Source: Laccaria trichodermophora (taxonomy: Eukaryota > Basidiomycota > Agaricomycetes > Agaricales > Hydnangiaceae). Taken from it: a DNA stretch of 64,000 bases. Below the pieces are notes generated by a model. That model saw only the letters and a list, made by a program, of their open reading frames with translations. It searched no databases and was not told the origin of the DNA. Numbering within the stretch: the first letter of the stretch is position 1; each line of letters opens with the position of its first letter. A program made the position numbers and the translations under genes. Below, piece by piece: positions 1 through 10,400 of the stretch. The stretch lies in assembly GCA_018417955.1 (NCBI GenBank), contig JACTVC010000029.1, forward strand, positions 434,001 to 498,000. Direction: 5' to 3'.

Positions 1-2489
1 GTATTTGATAAAGACATTATACTGAAGATGGACTTGAACCAGACAGAGATGGTAGAGAAGACACTGGGTTGGTCATCTTCTGATATGCTACTTGGATGTC
101 TGACATAGACATGGATCTTGCTGCTGGATATGGCCTTGGATAGATTGCTTAACATCCATGGCATTGAACTTGAAGCAGATGCTGATGTGGTCATGAACAT
201 CCCCACTGTTAGTTTTACAACTTTGTCACTGTCTGGCTCTGGCATAGAACTTGCATCTCTGACACTGAGATGGTTGTTGTTGGTGGATATGGACTTGTCC
301 AGATTGCTTTACATACTTTGCTTTGCTGATATGTTGATTGGGCACTTTATCATTCATATCTTGGTTGGATGTATAGGTGGAAGAGCTGAAGATGGATGTG
401 GTGATTGAAGTCATCACTGGATGGAATAACAAGTTCAAGCTTGGGTCTGAAGCATGTCTGGGATGCCTTGATAGATTGGGTAGTGATTGCTCATCTTGGT
501 CTTTGACTATATGAACTTGGTCAGAAGGTGGAGGAGCACCAGAACCATGGACATGTCACTATACTTAAAGTTGCATGATGGTCAGACTTCATGTCACCCT
601 AAGTTGTTGTAAGATCTGCCTTGTCTTGGAGCTGATGTATAGATAGCTGCAACTATACTTCACAACTTGAAATACTAGCTTGGCCAAAAGCAAACACAGG
701 TACATTTGCTAAAAGATGTTATAGTAAAGGTGGACTGTCCCTCTCAGTACAAAGCTTAGCTTGAACAATTGTAGTAGACCTAACTGCTGTAATCAAAGAA
801 GTGGATACTACAAACCTATAATCAGCTGTTTGCAGTCATTGGTTGTCTGTTAGTAGATATTGTAGTCCAAAACTGATTTTTGTAGTCTATCTGGAGTCTT
901 TTTAGTCTGTCATTGTCAATTTCCTGTTTTTTTACCAATCTTTGTAGTCTTTTGTAGTTTATTGGTAAACTTTGTAGTCAATATCCAACTTTTTGTAGTC
1001 TGTAGTTGTGTGTTAGTAGATATTGGAGTCCATGACTGATTTTTGTAGTCTATCTGGGGTCTTTTTTAGTCTGTCATTGTCAATTTCCTGTTTTTTTAAA
1101 AGGGATGCACCTTCCTTTTGGGTGAAATTTCCCATGACACAATCATTGTAGCCCTCCTCTTAGCTTTCTGAATGTGTTGAAATCATATTGTTTTCATGGA
1201 TGGAGAAAAGTGCAAAAGGTTGAAAAAGCCAGTGGTCAGAAAGATCTTTATCAACATATCTGCACAACAGGAGCACTCTAGGACATGATTCAAACAGATT
1301 TGGAAAACTACAGTGCAGGGCTACAACTTTTTTTGTTTTGACCACTTGTGGAAATTGGTCATGTGACCACCCTCCTGATCAGCCAGTATATGTATCATTG
1401 GTTTCTTCCACTTTTGGCATCCCTGAGGATATTTTCTTATTTTGGATATATATGGTGGACCCTGAAAGCAGTGCCTGATATCCTAGCCACCATCTGTATA
1501 TTTTTTCTGGGTATTTCTGGGTAGTTTTACAAATTTGGAAGACCACTCTAGACCAATGCTCCATGTCATCAACAACAGTGAGCACCTCCCCATTTTTGGC
1601 CCAGAATTTTCTGCCATTTTATTTCCATTTCCCAGTTTAAAAACTGTGCATTACTATATTTGGAAATGCAGCCTGGGAAAGAAAGAAATAGCTAAAACAT
1701 CGGCCTAGGCAAGCAAAGAAATATGTGGCTGGGAGGGAAAGAAATAGGTGAATGGGAGGAAAGAAATTGATAAAACATAGGCCTAGGCAAGCAAAGAAAT
1801 GTAGGGCTGGGAGGGAAAGAAATAGCTAAAATATAGGCCTAGGCAACCAAAGAAATAGCTGAAACATCGGCCTAGGCAGCCAAAGAAATATCTAAAACAT
1901 CACCCTAGGCAACCAAAGAAATATAGGGCTGGGAGGGGAAAAAATGGCTAAAACATCGGCCTAGGCAACCAAAGAAATATCTAAAACATCAGCCTAGGCA
2001 AGCAAAGAAATATAGGGCTGGGAGGGAAAGAAATATCTAAAACATTGGCCTAGGCAACCAAAGAAATATAGGGCTGGGAGGGAAAGAAATATCTAAAACA
2101 TCAGCCTAGGCAATCAATGAAATAGATAAAACATCAGCCTAGGCAAGCAAAGAAATATAGGGCTGGGAAGGAAAGAAATGGCTAAAACATCGGCCTAGGC
2201 AGCCAAAGAAATAGATAAAACATCAGCCTAGGCAAGCAAAGAAATATAGGGCTGGGAGGGAAAGAAATAGCTAAAACATCAGCCTAGGCAACCAAAGAAA
2301 TGAGTGAATGGGGGAAAGAAATAGATAAAACATTGGCCTAGGTAGGGAAAGAAATATAGGGCTGGCAGAGAAAGAAATAGATTTCATATATTTGCCAAAC
2401 CATTTCATATCATAGATTTCCTTGGCTACAATTAAATATCTGTGCAGGCATTTGCCTTATGTATATCATATAAGTTGTAGCTACCACTC
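1..2489. mobile_element. Right portion of giant foldback transposon copy FB-C (left end outside window)
   Basis: The terminus at 2489 reads, on the minus strand, GAGTGGTAGCTACAACTTAT, then a segment ending in TGCCTGCACAG. This is a diverged version of the ends of the complete elements at 23666-29907 and 32575-37098. Going inward come a 56-bp satellite (about 1676-2385), a block with GGACCCTGAAAGCAGTGCCT (about 1455), a block with GGTCATGTGACCA (about 1345-1375) and GATTCAAACAGATT (about 1285), and TTTGTAGTC-type short repeats (about 840-1060). That is the same order as in the two complete copies. The first 700 bases are low in coding signal and rich in TGGACTTG/TTGGATG-like words; I see no gene there. 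The 7 bases after the element are TCTTTGC (2490-2496); the matching duplication would lie left of the window. The element ends inside the minus-strand gene at 2490-3904. Confidence 0.75.
1676..2385. repeat. 56-bp satellite array in the arm of FB-C
   Basis: About a dozen degenerate tandem units are visible, alternating GGGCTGGGAGGGAAAGAAAT with CTAAAACATCGGCCTAGGCA; full units are 56 bp and some are shortened. The unit aligns by eye with the reverse complement of the 56-bp unit in the arms of the 32575-37098 element (shared CCTAGGCAAGCAA and ATATAG). No coding potential is proposed. Confidence 0.85.
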
Positions 2490-3904
2490 TCTTTGCCTTC
2501 TTTGCCGGATTCTTTGTACTTTTCCCAGCCTTTCGCTTGCGTCGTGTTTTCAAGTCCGCGGAGTGGGAAGTCGGGGCAGAGGGCATAGGCAAGGGTGTGG
2601 GTGACGGCGGGGTAGATGGAGGCGGAGAGTCTGAAGCGAATGACGTTGATGGTCCTGCAGTGGGGGGTTCAGCGGATGGAATGAGTGCGCGTGCGCGTTG
2701 CTGTTCCGTAGCTTGTAGATAGTTAGCAATGACAAAAGAACATGCGATAGGAGACTTACTGTAACAGGTCGAAACAAAACCCAAAAACGCTCGCTTAGCG
2801 ACATCCCACTTCTCCTTCTCAGCGAAGGGCCAAAGCTTTGGTGACGGTGCGAGGTTACAACCATGGTGGATACTAGTCAAAGCTCAATCGCGTGAATGTT
2901 TTGTGATGAAAACACAACATACCCAATTATGTTCAGCTGACCCTTTTTCTTCGGCTCAGGTCCCCCAATCAACACCAACAAGTTCATGCCGATCGCCTCT
3001 CCTATGATCTGAATGAGCAGTCCCAAAAGGTTAGGAAGGCGATCAAGAACTCTGAAGAGTATCAGTCGGCGCGAGCCAGCCGTTGTCAAGGATCCATCAG
3101 CCCCTCCTCTCCCTCCAAATTTTCGAGGCGCTTCTTGTGTTCAAGATGTTCCTGCTGTACTATCTCCTCCCAGCGCTGGCGTTCGGCATCGTCGAGTCGT
3201 TTGAATGCCGCCATTTTGAACTCATTGCGAGCAGAGGCAAGTAAGTTTTTGGGTTTTCCGCTCTGCTTGAACTCCGCGTCGAAGGTGGCTTTCATTTCAG
3301 GAAAGTGCACCTTGGCCCATGCCTCCCATGGCGCGCTTCGCTTCGGTGGGGTACTGTCATGACCCAAGAGTCTCGATACGAGAATGGACATTGGGTCCTT
3401 GCCTCCGCAGCGTGGGAGCTTGACAGTCTTCTTACACCGGTACTCGAACCAGCCGTATAGTGACTGAAATGACCGTCAATACTCAAATGTTAAGGTGTTC
3501 CTGAGTATATGTACAGTTCGCGTGCGCTCAACAACCTCAGCCTTCAACTTCTTATTTTCTTTTGATAAGATTTCACATCCATCAGGACCGACATGTAGGG
3601 TCGTCTTGGGCAGATCAGATTTGGCAGAGAGGGGGATTGTCCAGTGAAAACGAGTGAACCATGCATTGACGATGCTGTCAAGAACCCCAGGAGCCTTTTT
3701 CGACAAAAGCGCAGTTTTGTAGTCGTTGATGTAGCTCTCTAGAAAAGCAAGGTGAGCGCCTTTTGCCCAGTTACGCTTCAAAACACGCAAGAGTGCTTCT
3801 TTATCGACCCTGGATGTTTGATATCAGATCAAAACATCACGTTAGTGTTTTAAATTTTAGATTTACTCTTCAACATTGTCAATGTTGCCAACATTATCGT
3901 CCAT
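2490..3904 (-). pseudogene. Agaricomycete-type hypothetical protein, truncated by FB-C and frameshifted
   Basis: I recognise this only as a widespread basidiomycete 'hypothetical' family often found near transposases; its function is unknown. Exon 1 (3867-3904) starts MDDNVGNIDN. Exon 2 (3515-3809) has FLESYINDYKTA and WFTRFHWTIP. Exon 3 starts at 3463 with SLYGWFEYRCKK, followed by a charged segment (RQRWEEIVQQEHLEHKKRLE). These three exons join in phase through GT-AG introns. Near 3085-3095 the frame breaks (a stop after GLMDP) while the homologous reading continues in another frame (LLVLIGGPEPKKKGQLNIIG), and again after an intron at about 2880-2925 (HHGCNLAPSPKLWPF). The tail is rich in P/S and ends KSTKNPAKKAK exactly where the foldback element begins. 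It starts head-to-head with the gene at 4128, 223 bp away. It is most likely dead from both the insertion and the frameshift. Confidence 0.6.
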
Positions 3905-4127
3905 CTTGCTTTCTGGGGCAGAGAGAGTTCGGGAAAAAATTGGTACGTACTTACATCGATCTGGGTCTACGCGAGGCTCGTGCTCATTATCAGCTCTTAC
4001 GTCTTATTACATAGGTGGGAAGGGTTCTCGTTCTAGATAAAGGCGCGTTCGACGCCAAATCCCCTTCTCTGACTCCCCCCATTCGCTTACCATCCAACTC
4101 AACCTTTGACGAGCTAAAACTTTTCCA
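3905..4127. promoter_or_regulatory. Short divergent intergenic region (probable shared promoter)
   Basis: The start codons of the minus-strand gene (3904) and the plus-strand gene (4128) are separated by 223 bp. The stretch has a pyrimidine-rich run (CCCCTTCTCTGACTCCCCCC, about 4061-4080), as is common upstream of fungal starts. No clear TATA box or known operator is visible; the promoter role is inferred from layout only. Confidence 0.35.
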
Positions 4128-4999
4128 ATGGCCAAGCTACCCAATGATGGAGCACCGATCGGTTCCCCATCATCGGTAGGCGGTAAGTTTTGAACGTTCC
4201 TCTTTCTCTCCCCACACTGACGGCGACGGGTTCTCAGACCTTGAAGATGTTCTTGCCCGTCTTTCCATCACCTCAGAGGGTGCACGAGAGATCCTTCGTG
4301 CGCTGGTAACACTTGCCAATAGCGGTGCTTCGCCGAATCTCGCATTGACCAATTCAATCACATCTCCTGACTCCATAATTACTGCTTCTCCCACAGTCGC
4401 CGCCTTGGACGACGATCAACTCTCGGACACCAGCGCGGCCTCTATCATTTCACTCTCAGATTTTGGTGACGGCGAAAACCCCACCCCTGCCAGCTCTACC
4501 ACCTTAGTTGCCACTACCCCACTCAATGTCGTCTCCCTTACCCCAGTCGTCGCAGCAGCTCCCATCGCAATCGCCTTGCCCAACCTCGCAGCTCCCACCG
4601 CCAACGCTGTGGGAGTCCAAGCAGCTGTTGTCGCTGGAGCCACACCTGTTGCAGCTCCACTTTATAACACTCTTCCAGTGAATGCGCCGGCCAATGCCAC
4701 CTTGCCTCCCGCACACCTCCATGCCTTGCCGTACGGATATCATGTCCCAGCCGCCAATGCCGAGGGCCCATTTTATGTGGTCACTCGCGGCCGCAACGTT
4801 GGTGTATTCAACGGCTGGTATGCTATCACGTCCTCTGTCGAAAGATTACCTTATTAACCACATTCGGAACAGGGAAAATACATCCCCTCTTGTCACGGGT
4901 GTCTCTCACGCCGTCTTTAGTCGTGTTGCGAGTATGGCTGAAGGCCACGCCAGGATGAATGCGGCAATTACCTCTACTTTCGCATTGTATTTGACTTAG
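4128..4999 (+). CDS. Protein with C-terminal viroplasmin / RNase H1 N-terminal-like domain
   Basis: Three exons (4128-4182, 4238-4817, 4873-4999) join in phase to give about 253 residues. The middle (residues about 70-180) is a low-complexity A/V/P/T-rich linker. The C-terminus carries FYVVTRGRNVGVFNGWE, then SPLVTGVSHAVFSRV, then AEGHARMNAA. This is the layout of the caulimovirus viroplasmin-like fold (Cauli_VI family, also the N-terminal hybrid-binding domain of RNase H1): Y-V-V-x-G-R-x-x-G-V-F, a W, then a V-x-G-x-S/H-x-A-x-x-x-x-x segment. The domain only becomes complete after splicing out 4818-4872, which supports the exon model. In RNase H1 this domain binds RNA/DNA hybrids; that role here is inference. 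No RNase H catalytic domain follows. It lies upstream of three other plus-strand genes leading to the KDZ transposase. Confidence 0.65.
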
Positions 5000-5729
5000 G
5001 AGTGTAGTTGTAGTGTAGTCGAGTCGATTTTGTTACATGTTTTTTGCACCAAAATATCATCACCATTCACCCCCCCCTACCACACTGTTTTGTTCTAAGC
5101 ATCAGTACTCAGTACTCAGGTTTGATTTGAAAATCCGTATGTGGTTGATCTCCGAACTTCGAAACACAATTCAAACATTACAATGCAGCACTAATATCCA
5201 TCCCTACCCTAACCTATATCAGTTACACCCTCGCAGTGTTACAATACACTCGATAGTGCAATGCTCTTGACTTCCGTTGACTTTGTTGTCCATCACTGAA
5301 GTTCGGGGGTTAATCTCCTTGAAGTGTCAAAACATATATTAAACATTGTGCTGACGGTTCAATATCCCTCCCCACCTTTAAATATTTTGGATATACACCC
5401 ATGCTACTTCAATACACCCTATAGTTCAAAGTTTTTAACTGTACAATTAGATTGAGTAAAAGTCAGATGAAACTCGAGCCTTCATCTAAGACTCCTGTTA
5501 GCGCTTTGCCTCGACTCCGCGACTTTGGCTCCTGCCACAGGCGCACTCCACAGTTTAATTTTTTTTTTTACATCGTTAGAACGGTGCTTGATTCCACTTT
5601 CTAACCCTCTATTTACTTTTGTATGAATCATCCAATTGCTTGAGGTAGAAAGAAAAAGTCGTAAGAATTGAACAGACCACGTGCGCCTAATAGCACGGCT
5701 ATCAAGTCTTGTGCTACGTTCAACACGAC
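5000..5729. other. Intergenic, AT-rich, with a degenerate direct repeat
   Basis: No gene is seen. Two diverged direct copies are visible at about 5125-5275 and 5305-5440 (shared words CTTCGAAACAC/TGTCAAAACAT, AATATCC.TCCC.ACC, ATACACCC, TTCAATACACCCTATAG/TACAATACACTCGATAG). A T9 run lies near 5561-5570. The nature of the repeat is unknown. Confidence 0.4.
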
Positions 5730-6411
5730 ATGCCTCGTCCTACGCTCTACAAGACACCTGAAGAGAAGGCTGCCGCGCGCCGTGCTACTTCTAAAAAATA
5801 CTATGAAAAGTGGGTAGCTCTATGTTTCGTGATATTTTTGTTATACTGACCTCCGCAAATGTAGGCATCGAGTTCAAATTAATTGCCGATCGCGTCGTAA
5901 ATACAAAAAGAAACTACAGACTGTTAGGAAGGATAGCAGTACTACAGCCAAGGTCTCTGAAAGGTACGTTCATCCGGTTCCTCTGCTTTCTATCAGCATC
6001 AAGTTCTGACATTCAACGGTTAGATGTGATCCATTGTGGCTTATGGAGAAGGCCAAAGAACAATTTATGAAACTTACACATGGCACTCTGTATACGTATC
6101 TCGACGAGATCGCCCAATACTGCATCGCCAACCCTGAAGAGGCCCTGGGCTTCTGCGCGTTGATGGAGGAACAGTGGAATGCATTTATGATGGAAGTCCA
6201 GGGGGTGCTCGGAGATATATTGCAAATTTATGGATGCGGAGACATCTGGAAAAAAGCCGACATGGTAGCCCGCGACATCAGGCACATTGTGAGCCTTGTT
6301 GAGGAGATCCATATGCAGGCGATGAGTTCCGTCGATGACATCGCAGATTGGCGTTCCAGCAGCATTTTCGGTTATCAGATCTGTGCTGAGGGCGCCAAGG
6401 TGGTTATCTAG
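5730..6411 (+). CDS. Small protein with a strongly basic N-terminus, transposon-associated type
   Basis: Three exons (5730-5809, 5865-5963, 6024-6411) give about 188 residues in one frame. The N-terminus MPRPTLYKTPEEKAAARRAT is followed by SKKYYEKHRVQINCRSRR and KYKKKLQTVRK, a highly basic helix-forming stretch that suggests nucleic-acid binding (inference). The rest is acidic and helical with many E/M/I residues (MEKAKEQFMKLTHGTLYTYL, NPEEALGFCALMEEQW, WKKADMVARDIRHIVSLVEE). Proteins starting 'MPR..LY.T.EEKAAARR...YYE.H' are, from my knowledge, recurrent in Agaricomycete genomes near transposons; their function is unknown. The start was chosen because it gives this conserved N-terminus and all splice sites are canonical. 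It is followed by two more genes on the same strand before and including the KDZ transposase. Confidence 0.65.
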
Positions 6412-6610
6412 TTTGTATCTAGTCAAATCTTATTCTTTTGTACCTATCTGAACGACCCTACTTACCTACTTGTCTGTTTATTGCTGATGTGGATTAACCC
6501 ACAGATTTTGGTCTGAGGTCGCCTGTATAGTTATTAAGCCACAAAAATAAAGTTCGACTCAGCATGTAGTCAAGACTCGCCTTGTCGAAAACCCCCATCG
6601 TCCATCCCAA

Positions 6611-7269
6611 ATGGCCAAGCGCTCGCTCAAACCCAAACCTTACAAACCCAAGTTCGTCGACACCGGCAACAATCTTGGCAAAAGGCGCCGTGAGGTATGA
6701 TCGTGTTGAATTTCAAATGGCACCGGACCCTGACATGAGATCGATCGTTAGATCGCTGCCCAAGCCAAGTTAGACGAGATTGCTGCTGCGAAACGGCACC
6801 GCAAGTGGGAGCAAAAAGACGTTTTGAAGCAGCTCTTGCCTAGCTTTGTTGCTGCTTCCAAGGAGGGCCAAGTCACTGCTTATATGTCTCGCGCTTGTTT
6901 GGTGTGGTTCCTTCGCTTTCCTGAGCCTGCAGATGAGGAGGTTTTCGTCAATGAAGAGTTCAAAGATGACCCAGCTTACGAGGAATACATTCGGGAAGCG
7001 CGTCGTAAGGCAAGTTCACTCATTCATTGTGTGTTGCGCACGCTAGCTGAACCGCTTCGAAGTGGATGCGCGGGAAGCTCTCCTGGATGTGTGGGAGCTT
7101 CGCGACTAAAGAGGATGGTCCAAAGCCCGAGAAACCCGTTTGGGTGCTGGAGTTGAACTTGGCAGCGCAGGGGATTCTAAGCAAATTAGAAATACCTTGG
7201 AAATGGGACCCTGAGGCATTGGTGGCATTGGAGGCCCTAGAGAAATGTGTGGCTCCATGCGAGAGGTAA
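6611..7269 (+). CDS. Unknown basic/charged protein upstream of the KDZ transposase
   Basis: The best model has exons 6611-6694, 6752-7009 and 7063-7269, giving about 182 residues. The second intron would be GC-AG (7010-7062). Another acceptor at 7046 would give a protein ending at 7109 but a 37-nt intron, which seems too short. The N-terminus MAKRSLKPKPYKPKFVDTGN is basic. The middle has coiled-coil-like KLDEIAAAKRHRKWEQKDV and LLPSFVAASKEGQVTAYMSR. The C-terminus has WVLELNLAAQGILSKLEIPW. I do not recognise a functional domain. It lies 176 bp before the KDZ start on the same strand, so it may be cargo of the same element or a neighbour; no element ends were found. Confidence 0.5.
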
Positions 7270-7444
7270 AGAACGGTCTCTGTAGCCTTACAAACTGTTT
7301 GTAATTTGAACTAGAAACCGTTTGTAATGCTACTTGATTAGATTAGTGACTTTAAACATTAGAAACCATTTGTAATGCTTATAACATGATAGATAGATCT
7401 AGATTGATCTAGCCGTCTTTTGTTGATATCACCTTTTCTCATCC

Positions 7445-10400
7445 ATGAGGGGTAAGGTACTAAGGCCCAGGGGCAAGGCCAAACGTTATGTTGTCGTGCG
7501 TGACTCTGACGACGACGACGAACGTCAGGACATATCTATCCCACAATCTCGGACTGTCCGCATCTCTGACAGTGGACATCGCATTATTCAAACCCCTCTT
7601 TCTCCACAAAAAGCTACATCTGCTGCTCGTCGCAGTCCATCCCCTCAGTATGAGTGGAATCCAAGTACCGAATACGACAACGTAGAAGAGACGACTCTTG
7701 ATTTGGGAGGGGGAACTGTAGCCGAGAAGGTCGCGGCTAAACGGTATCCAACCTCGGTAAGTTTTCACATGTCCACCGCATATTGTTACTAATTTCACAA
7801 TGTTCAGGACGCCCCTCTGCATGAGTGGGCCGGAGCTACAACCCAAGACCCTGGTTATCGAGAAGAGTATTTGTTGGAAATGTTGAGGCTAGAGGGACGG
7901 GGAGACAGGTTGACGGATGACTGTATGTCTTGCTGCACAGGGGGGGGCGTCTACCATTGTGATGATTGTATGGGCCGTTTGAGAGAGTGCCTTGATTGCT
8001 GCTTGAAGCGTCATGAGCACCTCCCCTTGCATATCATCCAGGTTTGTTTCTATCATTCCGACTTTCTCAGTTCTTATTAGCTTTTAGAAGTGGAACGGTA
8101 TTTTTTTTGAGAAGATCTCGCTCAGATCGATGGGGCTGCGAGTTCAGCTTGGACACGTCAATTCGACTTGCTTGCTACCCCAGCCTGGCCACAAGGACTT
8201 CACAGTCCTCCATACCAATGGCCTCCACTACGTGGCTGTGGACTTCTGTGGCTGCGACCAAAGGGTTATCTCCAATCGGCAGCAGCTCCTCTGCGCGGAA
8301 TGGTTTCCCGCGACAATCCATTGTAGAAGAACAAAAGTTCAGTACGGGGGACAGAGAACCGGTCGACTACCTTGTAAACACGAAAGAAAGAAAGAAGAAG
8401 AGATGGAAGGGACAAAGGGACGGCCTAAAGTAGTACTTAGCGTAGTCAACGACTTTAAAAGCTTAATCGGTGGCGTGAGTTCTTGTGTGCGCTTGGAGAA
8501 TGTGGCGTGAGTTTGTCAACGCGCTTGATGCGTCTGTCTTGAGGAATGTCGCGCCTTGGTGCGCGACGACTTAGAAAATGACGGAGGGTGTTTGGAGGAG
8601 AGGAGGAGTGGATTCAAAAGGGTCCAACGTCGAAACTAACTGTGAGAGGTAAAAAGTGGGGGAAAAGAAAAAGGATGCTCCATTCGATAGGTGGGAGGTC
8701 ACCTTAAATACACATAAAGAATCACAAGGCATCTGCACGTTCTCGCGTGCTGCCTGTCCAAGAATCAATCTAAAATAGAAAAAAAGGAACTACAAGAACA
8801 TGTCAACATGAAAAAGGAAAAATGCGAACAAAAATAACTATGACGCCTCTCGTCGGATTCCTCTGCCAAAACCTTGAGCTGGGAATTGCTCAGGGAACCG
8901 TACGATGCTGGTAGGTCTATTTGCGTGCGCGCTGCCGCCCTCAGTGCGGACGTCCCAGTCATCGATGGCTCGACCCTACCATCCAGCTCTCAATCAGGGC
9001 TTTGGTCTCGTAGAAAAGCGTCGTAAGTAATAAACAGTAAAAATATATAAAATGAAAATAAAGACTATGCGTACGAAAAGAAACTTGCAAAGCCACGCCC
9101 TTCAAGCAACTCCAAGAGAAGATGATCGAACGAGTAACCGGTGATGACGTCGCCCGAAGAAGGCATGTGTTGTAAGAAGCCGGAATGCGCTATTTCAGAC
9201 ATTCATCGACGCTTGCTAAAATCTAAAAAAAGAAAAAGAAACTAAAATCAAATAAAAAGAATCATAAAAATCAAAATGCAAATAAAATTAAAAATAACGG
9301 GGAGTGCCATGAATGGAACATCTGGCACTTCCACACCATCAACCACAGACGTGCGCAACATTTCGGCTTCTGGAACTCTTCCACGTCATTACGCTGTCAG
9401 GAAAACTCTCCGGTCACGAATTCTACAGGGCCCTCGAGTTCCTCACTGATAACACTGAGCTCGAGATTCCTAAGGTAAGTTTGGTATGGATTGTAAGATT
9501 CCGGTCACTTACAAGTCTGTTAGACTCGATATAAGTCCCTCATGCGCATGATTCGTGAGTTTTGCCACCTGAAGCTCATGAAGCGCCATGGGCGAGGGAA
9601 CTTCGAGCACGGCATCACTAGTACAGCTCGCGGGGATCTGGCTACCCTTTGTCCAGCATGCCCGATACCCGGAGTCAACCTTCCGGAAAAGTGGGAAGAT
9701 GTTGGAATAGAATGGAAGTAAGCATCATCTCTGTTATTTCAGTAGAGCCAAGCTGATTAGTGAATGTTTCTCAAGGTTTCTTTACGTGCTCATAATTGCC
9801 ATGGACGCGAATTTTCGCTTGAAGAATCTGATGCGCTCGAGCCTCAAGAATGACCCTGGATTACATACAGGGTTTGCGTACTTCCCTGAAGACGCGCCGT
9901 ACCAAAAACATATTTTAAAGTATGCCACCCAAAAGGATGTACGTAGTGCTCTCGTTTACTCTGTGCGGGTATTGATTTTATTAAAGATTAGCACCTGCAG
10001 TGGCTTCAAGACGTTGGCAAATGCAGAGACACAATTCTCAGCCGGTTTACGCTCAACCGGCGTAGGAATGTGCCTCTGCGCTAGACATGAAATCATTCGC
10101 CCTGGGGGCGTGGGAGACCTTCAGAAAGGCAAACGGTATGTACCTCTTGAGTTGAGCCAGTATGCCAGAGCTGATTTCCACTGACTTAGGTACTGCAATA
10201 TGGATTTCGTGTTATTATCTGCCCTTGCTCCGCTCCTCGTCGCTTCGGTTTTCATCTCCTACGACATTGCTTGCCAATTCAAGCTTGGCTTCGAAACACG
10301 AATGCCCAAGTTACCGAAGGGTTTACATATTCCGCCGGACGTACAGCTCGACTGGGGCATCCCTAAGTGTCACTGCCCCATGCATAAGGTGCCTTGCCAG

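Noticed and set aside
8044..8510. Separate small genes reading through 8044-8510
   Set aside because: These are the KDZ exon read past the insertion point into the solo-LTR-like segment, or other frames of it.
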